64,000 nucleotides of DNA, taken from contig NZ_JAPPUY010000001.1 of NCBI RefSeq assembly GCF_026712245.1, positions 1,426,001-1,490,000 of the forward strand, read 5' to 3'. The DNA is from Roseateles hydrophilus. GTDB taxonomy: Bacteria > Pseudomonadota > Gammaproteobacteria > Burkholderiales > Burkholderiaceae_C. Under the pieces are notes generated by a model. It was given only the letters and a program-made list of their open reading frames with translations. It was not told where the DNA came from and did not search any database. Below, piece by piece: positions 1-7,916 of the stretch. Every line of letters starts with the position of its first letter. The stretch's first letter is position 1. A program made the translations under genes and the position numbers.

Positions 1-614
1 GACCGCAGCAGGTGCACCAGCTCGTGCCTGGGCAGCTCGGCGCTCTCGAAATACTTGGGGTCGGGCCAGACACGCACCGTCGTGCCCTGCTTGCGGTCGC
101 CGCTCACCGCCGGGCGCGCGGCTACCGGCTGCACGACATCGCCATGCTCGAACGCGATGCCGGCCACCTGCTTGTCGCGCCACACGGCCACTTCCAGCCG
201 CTTGGCCAGCGCGTTCGTCACGGACACGCCCACGCCGTGCAGGCCGCCCGAGAAGCTGTAGGCGCCGCCCGAGCCCTTGTCGAACTTGCCGCCGGCATGC
301 AGCCGCGTGTAGACGATCTCGATGACCGGCACGCCTTCTTCAGGGTGCAGGCCGAACGGAATGCCGCGGCCGTCGTCGGCGACCGACACGGAGCCGTCGG
401 CATGCAGCGTCAGGTCGATGCGCTTGCCGTGGCCGGCCAGCGCCTCGTCGGCGGCGTTGTCGATGACTTCCTGGATGCAATGCAGCGGGTTGTCGGTGCG
501 GGTGTACATGCCCGGCCGCTGCTTGACGGGTTCCAGGCCTTTCAGAACACGGATGGAGGCTTCGCCGTAGGCGGCAGCGGCGTTGGCGGAAGTGGACGGG
601 GGACGGCTGGACAT
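1..614 (-). CDS. parE: DNA topoisomerase IV subunit B, N-terminal part (cut by window start)
   Basis: ATPase subunit of topoisomerase IV, which with ParC decatenates replicated chromosomes. The ATG at 614 opens a frame that runs off the left edge, so only the first ~204 residues are visible. They cover the GHKL ATPase domain: RPGMYTRTDNPLHC near residue 35, the Mg/ATP-binding EVIDNAADEALAG helix, the ATP-lid DGRGIP motif near residue 83, and GGLHGVGVSVTNAL. The NPLHCIQEVIDNAADEA form points to ParE; GyrB usually has GLHHMVFEVVDN. Downstream toprim and C-terminal parts are outside the window. It is divergent from the amidohydrolase, 77 bp away. Confidence 0.9.
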   Translation of the reverse strand, partial: MSSRPPSTSANAAAAYGEASIRVLKGLEPVKQRPGMYTRTDNPLHCIQEVIDNAADEALAGHGKRIDLTLHADGSVSVADDGRGIPFGLHPEEGVPVIEIVYTRLHAGGKFDKGSGGAYSFSGGLHGVGVSVTNALAKRLEVAVWRDKQVAGIAFEHGDVVQPVAARPAVSGDRKQGTTVRVWPDPKYFESAELPRHELVHLLR

Positions 615-691
615 AGGGGCGGGATTCTATGAAGTGGCTCGGGCTAGGATTCGCGGCTCCCTGAAGACCGAACTCCACCGAGTCCTGCCGC

Positions 692-2104
692 TTGAGACTG
701 CTGATCGCTTCGCTATTGTTGTCGACCTGTATTTTTTCACAGGCTCAGACATCCCCCGCTCCCCAGCAGCCCTACCAGGCCAGCGCGCCGCTGTCCTGGG
801 AGCTGAAGAACGCCCGCTGGTTTGACGGCCACAAGATCCAGAAGGGCAACCTCTACGTCGAGAACGGCGTGTTCACTGCCAAGAAGCCGCCCAAGGTCAA
901 CCGCAAGATGGACATGCGCGGCCAGGTACTGATCAATCCGCTGGCCGAGGCGCACAACCACAACCTGCAGACGGCCTGGGGCTGGGGCCAGTTCGCCGAC
1001 ACCTACATCGACCAAGGCGTGTTCTACGCCGCCATGCTGTGCGGCGACCCGGCCGGCGTGGCCGACGTGAAGCCGCTCACCGCCAGCCCAGCGGCGCCGG
1101 AGGTCAGCTTCGTCACCGCCTGCATCACCTCCAGCGACGGCTACCCGCTGGCCGCGGTGCTGCCCGAGCCGACCGCCGAGGCCGCGGCCGCGCAGCAGCA
1201 GATCGTCCTCGTCGACAGCCCCGAACAGGCCCGCCAGCAGTGGCCGGCCATCAAGGCCCGCGGCGGCCAGTGGCTGCGCCTGGTGCTGGCCCACAGCGAG
1301 CGCCCCGAGCTGCGCCAGCGGACCGAACACTTCGGCCGCCTGGGCCTGACGCCCGACACCGCCGCCACGCTGACCCAGCTGGCGCATGCCGACGGCCGCA
1401 AGGTCGTCGCCCACGTCGAGACGGCCGCTGATTTCGACGCCGCATTGGCTGCCGGCGTGGACGCCATCGCCCACCTGCCCGGCTACGCCAACATGCTGGA
1501 TGAGGCGCCCGAGCAGTTCGCCCTCAGCGACGAGGCCGCTGCGCGCGCCGCGCGCCAGCGCACCGCCGTCATCACGACGACGGCCGCCACCGCCCTCTTC
1601 AAGCTCGACGGCGCCCCGCTGGCCGCATTGCGCGACGTACAGCGTGCCAACCTCGCGAAGCTGCAGGCGGCCGGCGTGCAATTGCTGATCGGGTCGGACG
1701 TCTTCATCGGCACCGCCCGCGCCGAGCTGCATGCGCTGGACGCGCTAGGCATGGACCGCGCCACGCTGCTGCGCCTGGCCACGCAGGACACGCCGCGCGC
1801 CCTCTTCCCCGGCCGCAAGCTGGGCTGCTTCGAACCCGGCTGCGAGGCCAGCTTCCTGGTACTGGGCGGCGACCCCATCGCCGACCTGGCCCAGGTCGAC
1901 ATGCCCCTACTGCGCGTCAAGCAGGGCCGGCTGCTGACGCGCCTGGCCGACGTGGCCGCGTCCAGCTCGCAGGCCAGCGCGTCGACGGCTGACGCGCCGA
2001 AGAAGGCCGCTGCCAAGAAAAAGGGCAGCAAGGCCAAGGCAAGCGCCAAGAGAGCCGCCGCCAAGCCCGCAGCCAAGGCCGCCAGCAAGGCCAAGCGGCG
2101 CTGA
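692..2104 (+). CDS. secreted amidohydrolase-family protein with Lys/Ala-rich tail
   Basis: A 470-aa protein of the metal-dependent amidohydrolase superfamily; substrate unknown. An N-terminal signal peptide (MRLLIASLLLSTCIFSQAQ) indicates export. The metal-binding HxH motif appears as AEAHNHNLQ near residue 90. Later come a histidine in VVAHVETAADF, AIAHLPG, and the Asp of LLIGSDVF, followed by the typical closing small beta-sandwich (CFEPGCEASFLVLGGDP). After this the last ~45 residues are almost only Ala, Lys, Ser and Arg (runs such as KKAAAKKKGSKAKASAKR), like a histone-H1/AlgP tail and foreign to the family. It is followed 14 bp later by the transporter start. Fold is fairly sure, reaction unknown. 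Confidence 0.8.
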   Translation: MRLLIASLLLSTCIFSQAQTSPAPQQPYQASAPLSWELKNARWFDGHKIQKGNLYVENGVFTAKKPPKVNRKMDMRGQVLINPLAEAHNHNLQTAWGWGQFADTYIDQGVFYAAMLCGDPAGVADVKPLTASPAAPEVSFVTACITSSDGYPLAAVLPEPTAEAAAAQQQIVLVDSPEQARQQWPAIKARGGQWLRLVLAHSERPELRQRTEHFGRLGLTPDTAATLTQLAHADGRKVVAHVETAADFDAALAAGVDAIAHLPGYANMLDEAPEQFALSDEAAARAARQRTAVITTTAATALFKLDGAPLAALRDVQRANLAKLQAAGVQLLIGSDVFIGTARAELHALDALGMDRATLLRLATQDTPRALFPGRKLGCFEPGCEASFLVLGGDPIADLAQVDMPLLRVKQGRLLTRLADVAASSSQASASTADAPKKAAAKKKGSKAKASAKRAAAKPAAKAASKAKRR

Positions 2105-2118
2105 GTACAGTGCGGCAG

Positions 2119-3336
2119 ATGAATGCTGCCCGCCCCGCCGCCCCTGGCCTGTCCGTTCACCAGGTGCTGCTGTGCGGCGCGCTGATCGTCACGCTCTCCA
2201 TGGGCATACGCCATGGCTTCGGCTTCTGGCTGCAGCCCATCATCACGGAGCGGGGCTGGACGCGCGAGACCTTCTCCTTCGCGCTGGCCATCCAGAACAT
2301 CGCCTGGGGCGTTGCCGGCCCCATCGCTGGCATGCTGGCCGACCGCTTCGGCGCCTGGAAGGTGCTGATCGGCGGCGGCATCGCGTACGCGCTGGGCCTG
2401 CTGGCCATGGCGCTGGCGACGGACCCGCTGGGCTTCACGCTGGGCGCCGGCGTGCTGATCGGCCTCGCGCAGTCGGGCTCCACCTACGCCGTCATCTACG
2501 GTGTGCTGGGCCGCACCGTGTCGCCCGAGAAGCGCTCCTGGGCCTTCGGCGTCGCGGCGGCAGCCGGCTCGTTCGGCCAGTTCGTCATGATCCCGCTCGA
2601 GACCTGGCTCATCAGCCACCTCGGCTGGCAGACCGCGCTGTTCCTGCTGGCCGGCACGGCACTGCTGATCGTGCCGCTGGCGCTGGGCATCCGCGAGCGC
2701 CACACCGTGGCCGCCTCGACCGGTCACCAGAGCATTGGCCAGGCGCTCAAGGAAGCCTTCGGCTACCGCAGCTTCCAGCTGCTGATGCTGGGCTATTTCG
2801 TCTGCGGCTTCCAGGTCGTCTTCATCGGCGTGCACCTGCCCAGCTACCTGAAGGACCACGGCCTCGGCATCGAGGTGTCCACCGGTGCGCTGATGCTGAT
2901 TGGCCTGTTCAACATCTTCGGCACCTACACCGCCGGCATGCTGGGCCAGCGCTTCCCCAAGCGCTACCTGCTGTCGGCCATCTACGGCCTGCGCGCGGTG
3001 GCCATCGCCATCTTCATTGCCGCGCCGCTGACGCCGCTGAGCGTCTACGTCTTCGCTGCCGTCATTGGCTTCCTGTGGCTGTCCACGGTGCCGCCGACGA
3101 ACGCGGTCGTCGCGCAGATCTTCGGCGCGCAGCACCTGTCCATGCTGGGCGGCTTCGTGTTCTTCAGCCACCAGATCGGCAGCTTCCTGGGCGTCTGGCT
3201 GGGCGGCAAGCTCTACGACACCACCGGCAGCTATGACGTCGTGTGGTGGCTGGCCATCGCGCTGGGCGTGATGGCCATGCTGGCCAACCTGCCGGTGCGC
3301 GAAACCGCCATCCGGCGCGGCGTGCAACCCGCATGA
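2119..3336 (+). CDS. MFS transporter, 12-TM
   Basis: A 405-aa inner-membrane secondary transporter of the major facilitator superfamily. It has about 12 hydrophobic segments and the MFS loop signature between TM2 and TM3, here GMLADRFGAWKVL. The opening GIRHGFGFWLQPIITERGW and overall layout resemble the oxalate:formate/monocarboxylate-like MFS branch common in Burkholderiales, but the substrate cannot be read from sequence. I prefer the ATG at 2119; a GTG nine bases upstream is possible. Its stop overlaps the next small gene by 4 bases (ATGA), so the two are probably co-translated. Confidence 0.85.
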   Translation: MNAARPAAPGLSVHQVLLCGALIVTLSMGIRHGFGFWLQPIITERGWTRETFSFALAIQNIAWGVAGPIAGMLADRFGAWKVLIGGGIAYALGLLAMALATDPLGFTLGAGVLIGLAQSGSTYAVIYGVLGRTVSPEKRSWAFGVAAAAGSFGQFVMIPLETWLISHLGWQTALFLLAGTALLIVPLALGIRERHTVAASTGHQSIGQALKEAFGYRSFQLLMLGYFVCGFQVVFIGVHLPSYLKDHGLGIEVSTGALMLIGLFNIFGTYTAGMLGQRFPKRYLLSAIYGLRAVAIAIFIAAPLTPLSVYVFAAVIGFLWLSTVPPTNAVVAQIFGAQHLSMLGGFVFFSHQIGSFLGVWLGGKLYDTTGSYDVVWWLAIALGVMAMLANLPVRETAIRRGVQPA

Positions 3337-3458
3337 AGCCGCGCCGCTGGATCGTGCCGACCGTGATCGCCGCCGCACTGGCCGCAACGGTGCTCGCCTA
3401 CCGCCACCCGGCGGTCATGATGCAGCTCAGCGAGCAGATCTGGACCTGCTTCGGATGA
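3333..3458 (+). CDS. 41-aa single-pass membrane peptide
   Basis: A short reading frame of 41 residues starting MKPRRWIVPTVIAAALAATV. Positive residues precede one hydrophobic stretch (about residues 7-22), then a short polar tail ending in WTCFG. It overlaps the transporter stop by ATGA at 3333 and the methyltransferase start by ATGA at 3455, so it sits coupled between both. I recognise no family. It may be a small membrane protein or simply a translated linker. The tight coupling on both sides and normal codon use argue for translation. Confidence 0.55.
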   Translation: MKPRRWIVPTVIAAALAATVLAYRHPAVMMQLSEQIWTCFG

Positions 3459-3955
3459 CGCCGTCCGCCTGGCTGCAGCGCTTCGCTCCGTCCACGCCCG
3501 GCACCGCGCTGGACGTCGCCTGCGGCTCCGGGCGCAACCTGCGCTGGCTGGCCGCAGCCGGCTGGCAGGTCACCGGCGTCGACCGTGACACGGCCGCCAC
3601 AGCGCCACTGCAAAGCCTTGCAAAGATCGTCGACGCCGACATCGAGAACGGCCCCTGGCCCGTCGACGGCCAGCAGTTCGATCTGGTCGTCGTTTGCAAC
3701 TACCTGTGGCGGCCGCTGTTCGACACGATCAAGTCCGCCGTGAAGCCGGGCGGCTGCCTCGTCTGGGAAACCTTTGCCGACGGCCAGCAGACCATCGGCC
3801 GGCCGTCGCGCCCGGATTTCCTGCTGCAGCGGGGCGAACTGCTGCGCGTCTGCCATGACTGGCGCATCGTGGCTTACGAAGACCTGTTTGAAGCCGGCGT
3901 CAACGCGCGCTACGTCCAGCGCGTTGCGGCCATCCGGCCGTCGCCGACAGCCTAA
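3455..3955 (+). CDS. class I SAM-dependent methyltransferase
   Basis: A 166-aa minimal Rossmann-fold methyltransferase of the TehB/Methyltransf_11-like type. SAM-binding motif I is [16 protein letters not shown] near residue 19, followed by the acidic end of strand 2 (TGVDRD). [10 protein letters not shown] corresponds to motif II, and [15 protein letters not shown] to motif IV. The protein is short, with no substrate-recognition domain, so the target (small molecule or chalcogen compound) is unknown. Start overlaps the preceding small gene (ATGA). dapA follows after 31 bp. Confidence 0.8.
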   Translation: MTPSAWLQRFAPSTPGTALDVACGSGRNLRWLAAAGWQVTGVDRDTAATAPLQSLAKIVDADIENGPWPVDGQQFDLVVVCNYLWRPLFDTIKSAVKPGGCLVWETFADGQQTIGRPSRPDFLLQRGELLRVCHDWRIVAYEDLFEAGVNARYVQRVAAIRPSPTA

Positions 3956-3986
3956 AATCGCCCGAATTCCTCAAGACATTTCCACC

Positions 3987-4868
3987 ATGAAGCCCATCCT
4001 CGGCAGCATCGTCGCCCTCGTCACGCCCATGAACGAGGACGGCAGCATCGACTACCCCGCCCTGCGCCGCCTGATCGACTGGCATGTCGAGTCCGGCACC
4101 GCCTGCGTCGGCGTCGTCGGCACCACCGGCGAGTCGCCGACGGTCAGCATGGAGGAGAACCGCGAAATCATCCGTGTCGCGGTCGAGCACGCCAAGGGCC
4201 GCATCCCCATCCTGGCCGGCACCGGCGCCAACTCCACGGCCGAGGCCATCGAGCTGAGCCGCTACGCGAAGGAAGTCGGCGCGGACTGCACGCTGTCCGT
4301 CGTGCCCTACTACAACAAGCCGTCGCAGGAAGGCATCTACCAGCACTTCAAGGCGATCGCCGAGGCGGTGGACATCCCCATGATGCTCTACAACGTGCCC
4401 GGCCGCACCGTTGCAGACATGCTGCCCGAGACCACGCTGCGCTGCGCCGAACTGCCCGGCGTGTTCGGCACCAAGGAAGCCACCGGCAACATCGAGCGCG
4501 CCGCCTTCCTCATCAAGCACGCGCCCAAGGGCTTCCACGTCTACTCGGGCGACGACGGCACCGCCGTGGCACTGATGCTGCTGGGTGGCCATGGCAACGT
4601 CAGCGTGACGGCCAACGTCGCGCCCGCCCAGATGGCCGAGATGTGCCGCTTGGCTATCGCCGGCAATGCCATCGAGGCGCGCAAGATCCACCTGCAGCTG
4701 CTGGGCCTGCACAAGCAGCTGTTCTGCGAACCCAGCCCCGGCCCGGCCAAATGGGCCCTGTCCCGCCTGGGCCGCTGCGGCAGCGCGCTGCGTCTGCCCA
4801 TCACGCCGCTGACCGCGGCTGGCCAGGCCGCCGTCGGTCAGGCCATGGTCGAAGCCGGATTGCTCTGA
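3987..4868 (+). CDS. dapA: 4-hydroxy-tetrahydrodipicolinate synthase
   Basis: Condenses pyruvate with aspartate semialdehyde, the first committed step of the diaminopimelate/lysine pathway. It is 293 aa, the usual family length. The motifs are present: GTTGES (residues 45-50), the YYNKPSQEG loop, the catalytic Tyr in LYNVPGRT (Tyr135) and the Schiff-base Lys163 in GTKEATGN. The frame is open further upstream, but the ATG at 3987 gives the canonical N-terminus ([15 protein letters not shown]). bamC follows, the same order as the E. coli dapA-bamC pair. Confidence 0.97.
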   Translation: MKPILGSIVALVTPMNEDGSIDYPALRRLIDWHVESGTACVGVVGTTGESPTVSMEENREIIRVAVEHAKGRIPILAGTGANSTAEAIELSRYAKEVGADCTLSVVPYYNKPSQEGIYQHFKAIAEAVDIPMMLYNVPGRTVADMLPETTLRCAELPGVFGTKEATGNIERAAFLIKHAPKGFHVYSGDDGTAVALMLLGGHGNVSVTANVAPAQMAEMCRLAIAGNAIEARKIHLQLLGLHKQLFCEPSPGPAKWALSRLGRCGSALRLPITPLTAAGQAAVGQAMVEAGLL

Positions 4869-4934
4869 CGCCTCTGGTCTAATGCGCCGCTGCCCGCCAG
4901 ACGCGGGCAACCAGTTCCCTCGGAGATCTCCAGC

Positions 4935-6125
4935 GTGACGTCCCTTTCCTCGATTTGCTCGCATCGCCCCACGGCGACCCGTCTGGCCTGCACGGCCCTC
5001 GTCCTGTCGCTCGCCGGCTGCAGCACCATCGACAGCATGTTCTCGTCGGACAAGGTCGACTACAAGACCTCCGCCCGCCAGACCCAGGGCCTGGACGTTC
5101 CGCCGGACCTGACCCAGCTCGCCAAGGACAACCGCGCCCAGGTGCAGGGCGGTGCCATCACCGCCTCGGCACTGACCGCCAACCGCCCCGCCGCCGCAGT
5201 GGCCGCAGGCACGCCCATGGCCGCCAACAGCGTGGCACCCAACAGCGCCGGTGACATCCGCCTGGAGCGCAGCGGCACCGAGCGCTGGCTGCACACCACG
5301 GCCACGCCGGAACAGGTCTGGCCGCAGCTGCGCGCCTTCTGGCAGGAGCGCGGCCTGGAGATCACCAAGGAGCAGCCGGAAGTCGGCGTCATGGAGACCA
5401 ACTGGGCCGAGAACCGCGCCAAGCTCCCGCAGGACTTCATCCGCGCCACCATCGGCAGGGTCTTCGAAGGCCTGTACTCCACAGGCGAGCGCGACATGTA
5501 CCGCACCCGCGTGGAGCGCGGTGCCAACGGCACGGACATCTTCATCAGCCACCGCGGCATGCAAGAGGTCTACACCAACTCCTCGCGCGACAGCACAGCG
5601 TGGCAGCCGCGCGCCAGCGACCCCTCGCTGGAAGCCGAGATGCTGTCGCGCCTGATGCTCAAGCTCGGCGGACAGGAAGCCGCCGCCAAGGCCGTGGTCG
5701 CTGCTGCCCCGGCGGCACCCGCCGCCAAGCCCGCCGCAGCACTGCCCACCGCCGGTGATGCAATGCGCCCGCGCCGCCCACTGTCCGAAGTGCCGGACAG
5801 CCTGACCGTCAACGACGGCTTCGACCGCGCCTGGCGCCGTGTTGGCCTGTCGCTGGACCGTCACGGCTTCACCATCGAAGACCGCGACCGCGCGGCCGGC
5901 CTGTTCTACCTGCGCTACGCCGACCCCGAGAAGGCGGGCCAGGACGAACCCAACTTCTTCCAGCGCCTGTTCGGCGCCAAGGCCCTCACGCCCACGCGCT
6001 ACCGCGTGTCGGTCAAGGCCGACGGCGTGAAGAGCACGGTGCGCATGCTCGACGAGCGCAGCCAGCCCATCACCGACGACAACGCCAAGCGCATCCTGTC
6101 GCTGTTGATGGACGACCTCAAGTAA
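4935..6125 (+). CDS. bamC: outer membrane assembly lipoprotein BamC
   Basis: A 396-aa lipoprotein subunit of the BAM complex, which inserts beta-barrel proteins into the outer membrane. It starts at a GTG. A signal peptide ends in the lipobox LAGC (Cys near residue 29), followed by the disordered DKVDYKTSARQTQGLDVPPDL region, typical of the BamC segment that binds BamD. Two helix-grip domains follow, separated by an Ala/Pro-rich linker around residues 250-275; the second begins SLTVNDGFDRAWRRVG. Gene order after dapA supports the call. Confidence 0.93.
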   Translation: MTSLSSICSHRPTATRLACTALVLSLAGCSTIDSMFSSDKVDYKTSARQTQGLDVPPDLTQLAKDNRAQVQGGAITASALTANRPAAAVAAGTPMAANSVAPNSAGDIRLERSGTERWLHTTATPEQVWPQLRAFWQERGLEITKEQPEVGVMETNWAENRAKLPQDFIRATIGRVFEGLYSTGERDMYRTRVERGANGTDIFISHRGMQEVYTNSSRDSTAWQPRASDPSLEAEMLSRLMLKLGGQEAAAKAVVAAAPAAPAAKPAAALPTAGDAMRPRRPLSEVPDSLTVNDGFDRAWRRVGLSLDRHGFTIEDRDRAAGLFYLRYADPEKAGQDEPNFFQRLFGAKALTPTRYRVSVKADGVKSTVRMLDERSQPITDDNAKRILSLLMDDLK

Positions 6126-6150
6126 GGTCCCCTCGACAGAAGCGGCTGCC

Positions 6151-6930
6151 ATGCGGTTTCGCAACCTGGGCAGCGGCAGCGGCGGCAACTCGACGCTGGT
6201 CGAGGCCAGCCAGGGCATCACGACCACCCGCGTCCTCGTCGACGCGGGCTTCAGCGAGCGCGAGCTGGCGCGCCGCCTGGGGATGGCGGGCTGTACGGCA
6301 GCCGACATCGATGCCATCTTCATCACGCACGAGCATGGCGACCATGTCGGCCGCTCGGTGGCGTTCGCGCGTCGGCACCGCATCCCGCTGATCACCAGCC
6401 GCGGCACCTGGCGCGCCATCGGCAGTGACGATTTCGACGCCAGCCTGCTCTGCCTGGCGCGGCACGGCGAGCCCATCGCACTCGGTGACCTGCAACTACA
6501 GCCCTTCACCGTGCCGCACGACGCGCAGGAGCCGCTGCAGCTGTGCCTGAGCGACGGCGCTCACCGGCTGGGCATCGTGACCGACCTGGGCTGCGCACCT
6601 GACAGCGTCGTGCAACAGCTGGCCGGCTGCCACGCGCTGCTGCTGGAGTGCAACCACGACGAAGCCCTGCTGCGCGCGGGCCCCTACCCGGCCTCACTGC
6701 AGCGGCGCATCCTGGGGACCCACGGCCACCTGTCCAACAGCGCTGCCGCCGAGCTGCTGGCGCGCTGCCAGCACCCTGCACTTGGCGCCGTCGTCGCCGC
6801 CCACCTCAGCGAGAGGAATAACGCGCCCACACTCGTGCGCGAGGTCCTGGCGGCCACACTGGACTGCACGCCGAACGAAGTGCGAATCGCCGACCCGGCA
6901 TTGGGATTTGACTGGGTCGCCCTCGGCTGA
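6151..6930 (+). CDS. MBL-fold metallohydrolase (YycJ/WalJ-like)
   Basis: A 259-aa metallo-beta-lactamase-fold hydrolase. It opens with RFRNLGSGSGGNSTLVE, characteristic of the YycJ/WalJ-type phosphodiesterase/nuclease subgroup, and carries the zinc motif THEHGDH at residues 59-65. Further metal ligands are likely in LLLECNHD and GTHGHLSN. YycJ homologues have been proposed to act on DNA, but the in vivo substrate is not settled. It begins 25 bp after bamC and is probably cotranscribed with dapA-bamC. Confidence 0.85.
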   Translation: MRFRNLGSGSGGNSTLVEASQGITTTRVLVDAGFSERELARRLGMAGCTAADIDAIFITHEHGDHVGRSVAFARRHRIPLITSRGTWRAIGSDDFDASLLCLARHGEPIALGDLQLQPFTVPHDAQEPLQLCLSDGAHRLGIVTDLGCAPDSVVQQLAGCHALLLECNHDEALLRAGPYPASLQRRILGTHGHLSNSAAAELLARCQHPALGAVVAAHLSERNNAPTLVREVLAATLDCTPNEVRIADPALGFDWVALG

Positions 6931-7000
6931 CGAGGAACGCAAAGTTTTGTAATTCAGCCAGCCATTGCTGGATTGGCACCACAGCGCCGCCTCAACAATG

Positions 7001-7037
7001 AAAAAAGCCGTCGCTGCTTGCGCAGCGACGGCTCTTT
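7001..7037 (-). terminator. rho-independent terminator after small lipoprotein gene
   Basis: A perfect 12-bp inverted repeat, AGCCGTCGCTGC / GCAGCGACGGCT (7006-7017 and 7022-7033), encloses a TTGC loop. On the minus strand the stem is followed by six T's (A's at 7001-7006), ending the lipoprotein transcript. The plus-strand side also has a short CTTT tract, so it may serve the convergent hydrolase gene too. Confidence 0.9.
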
Positions 7038-7054
7038 CCGAGCGGACGAAGTGA

Positions 7055-7261
7055 TTACTTCGAAGCGGCGGACGCAGCGGCGTCGGCAGCAGCCGAAGCA
7101 CCAGCGTCAGCGGCGCTGGCGGCAGCCGAAGCGGCTTCCGAAGCAGCAGCGGCCGGGGCGGTCACGGCGGGAGCTTCAACCTTGGGCTCTTCAGCCTTCT
7201 TGCTGCAAGCGGTCAGGGCAGCAACGGCAACCAGGGAAGCCAGCAGGATCGACTTATTCAT
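7055..7261 (-). CDS. small Ala-rich lipoprotein
   Basis: A 68-aa predicted lipoprotein. The signal peptide MNKSILLASLVAVAALTAC contains a lipobox (LTAC, Cys19), followed by SKKAEEPKVEAP and then ~45 residues made almost only of Ala, Ser, Asp and Gly. Asp after Cys is absent, so outer-membrane sorting is plausible. Such short KKAEEP lipoproteins are common in Burkholderiales; no function is known to me. The gene has its own terminator and lies alone between convergent and co-directional neighbours, so probably it is expressed from its own promoter in 7262-7400. Confidence 0.8.
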   Translation of the reverse strand: MNKSILLASLVAVAALTACSKKAEEPKVEAPAVTAPAAAASEAASAAASAADAGASAAADAAASAASK

Positions 7262-7421
7262 TACTTGTCCTCAAACGTTTAAACGACGGTGCACACCATA
7301 ATTTTGGGGCCGTGCGTCAGTGTTTCATCACCAACTGCCGACCCCGCAGAACAAGACGCGGAAAACCTCGAGCGCTTCCCTCGCCTAGCCCGCGATTATA
7401 GGGGCTCCTTGCACCAAGCTT

Positions 7422-7916
7422 TCATAACCCCAAAGTTGTTGGCGCAAATGATTCGCAGGAACGTTGTGCCGCGGCATCAAACCAGTCCAGCCAACGGCGG
7501 CGCTGGCCGACCTCCAGGCTCAGCTCGCCACGCCAGAGGTGCCGGTCGAGCAGGCGCAGGCTAAGTGCTGCATCGGCCGACGCCGCCAGCAGCAGACTCT
7601 CCGGCGCACCTTCCAGCTTCAGCTCGGGCTCCACCATGCGCGCGGTCACGCAATGCGCGAAGTCACGCCGCCAGCGCACAAACCTCGGGTGCTGGCGCAC
7701 GATGTCGTCGTACTGCAAGGCCAGCAGATGCAGTTGTCGCCCTTGCCGCGCCCATGCGGTCAGCGCAGCCAGCACGTTTGCATCCGACCACGGCCAGTCC
7801 ACAAAGCTGGCATCCCAGGCATGCAACGACTGGCAACCCTGACCAGCCGCCCAGACCAGGGCCTCGGCGCTCAGCTGGCTGAAGGCCGCCCGACCGGTGA
7901 ATGTCTGCGGCGTCAC
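7422..7916 (-). CDS. hypothetical protein coupled to roxA
   Basis: A 164-aa soluble protein that I do not recognise. The GTG start at 7916 overlaps the roxA stop by four bases (GTGA). A longer frame upstream lies inside roxA and is unlikely to be used. The sequence is rich in Trp, Leu and Ala with no signal peptide or TM segment. It contains LHAWDASFVDWPWSD and WARQGRQLHLLALQYDDIV, and a C-terminal segment RHLWRGELSLEVGQRRRW. The phrasing suggests a small alpha/beta domain. Coupling to the ribosomal oxygenase gene suggests a related or co-expressed role. Confidence 0.75.
   Translation of the reverse strand: MTPQTFTGRAAFSQLSAEALVWAAGQGCQSLHAWDASFVDWPWSDANVLAALTAWARQGRQLHLLALQYDDIVRQHPRFVRWRRDFAHCVTARMVEPELKLEGAPESLLLAASADAALSLRLLDRHLWRGELSLEVGQRRRWLDWFDAAAQRSCESFAPTTLGL

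Noticed and set aside
12-632. Plus-strand frame at the left edge
   Set aside because: It is antisense to parE, whose ATPase motifs read clearly on the minus strand.
1483-3387. 634-codon minus-strand frame opposite the amidohydrolase and MFS genes
   Set aside because: Low-complexity Gln/Arg/Ala-rich translation, antisense to two genes with good evidence.
4891-4909. Hairpin TGCCCGC/GCGGGCA between dapA and bamC
   Set aside because: No T-run on either side; could be a weak attenuator, but not callable as a terminator.
3900-6509. 869-codon open frame on the minus strand across dapA, bamC and the MBL gene
   Set aside because: It is antisense to three well-supported genes and has Gly/Ala/His/Arg-rich composition without any domain; an effect of high GC.
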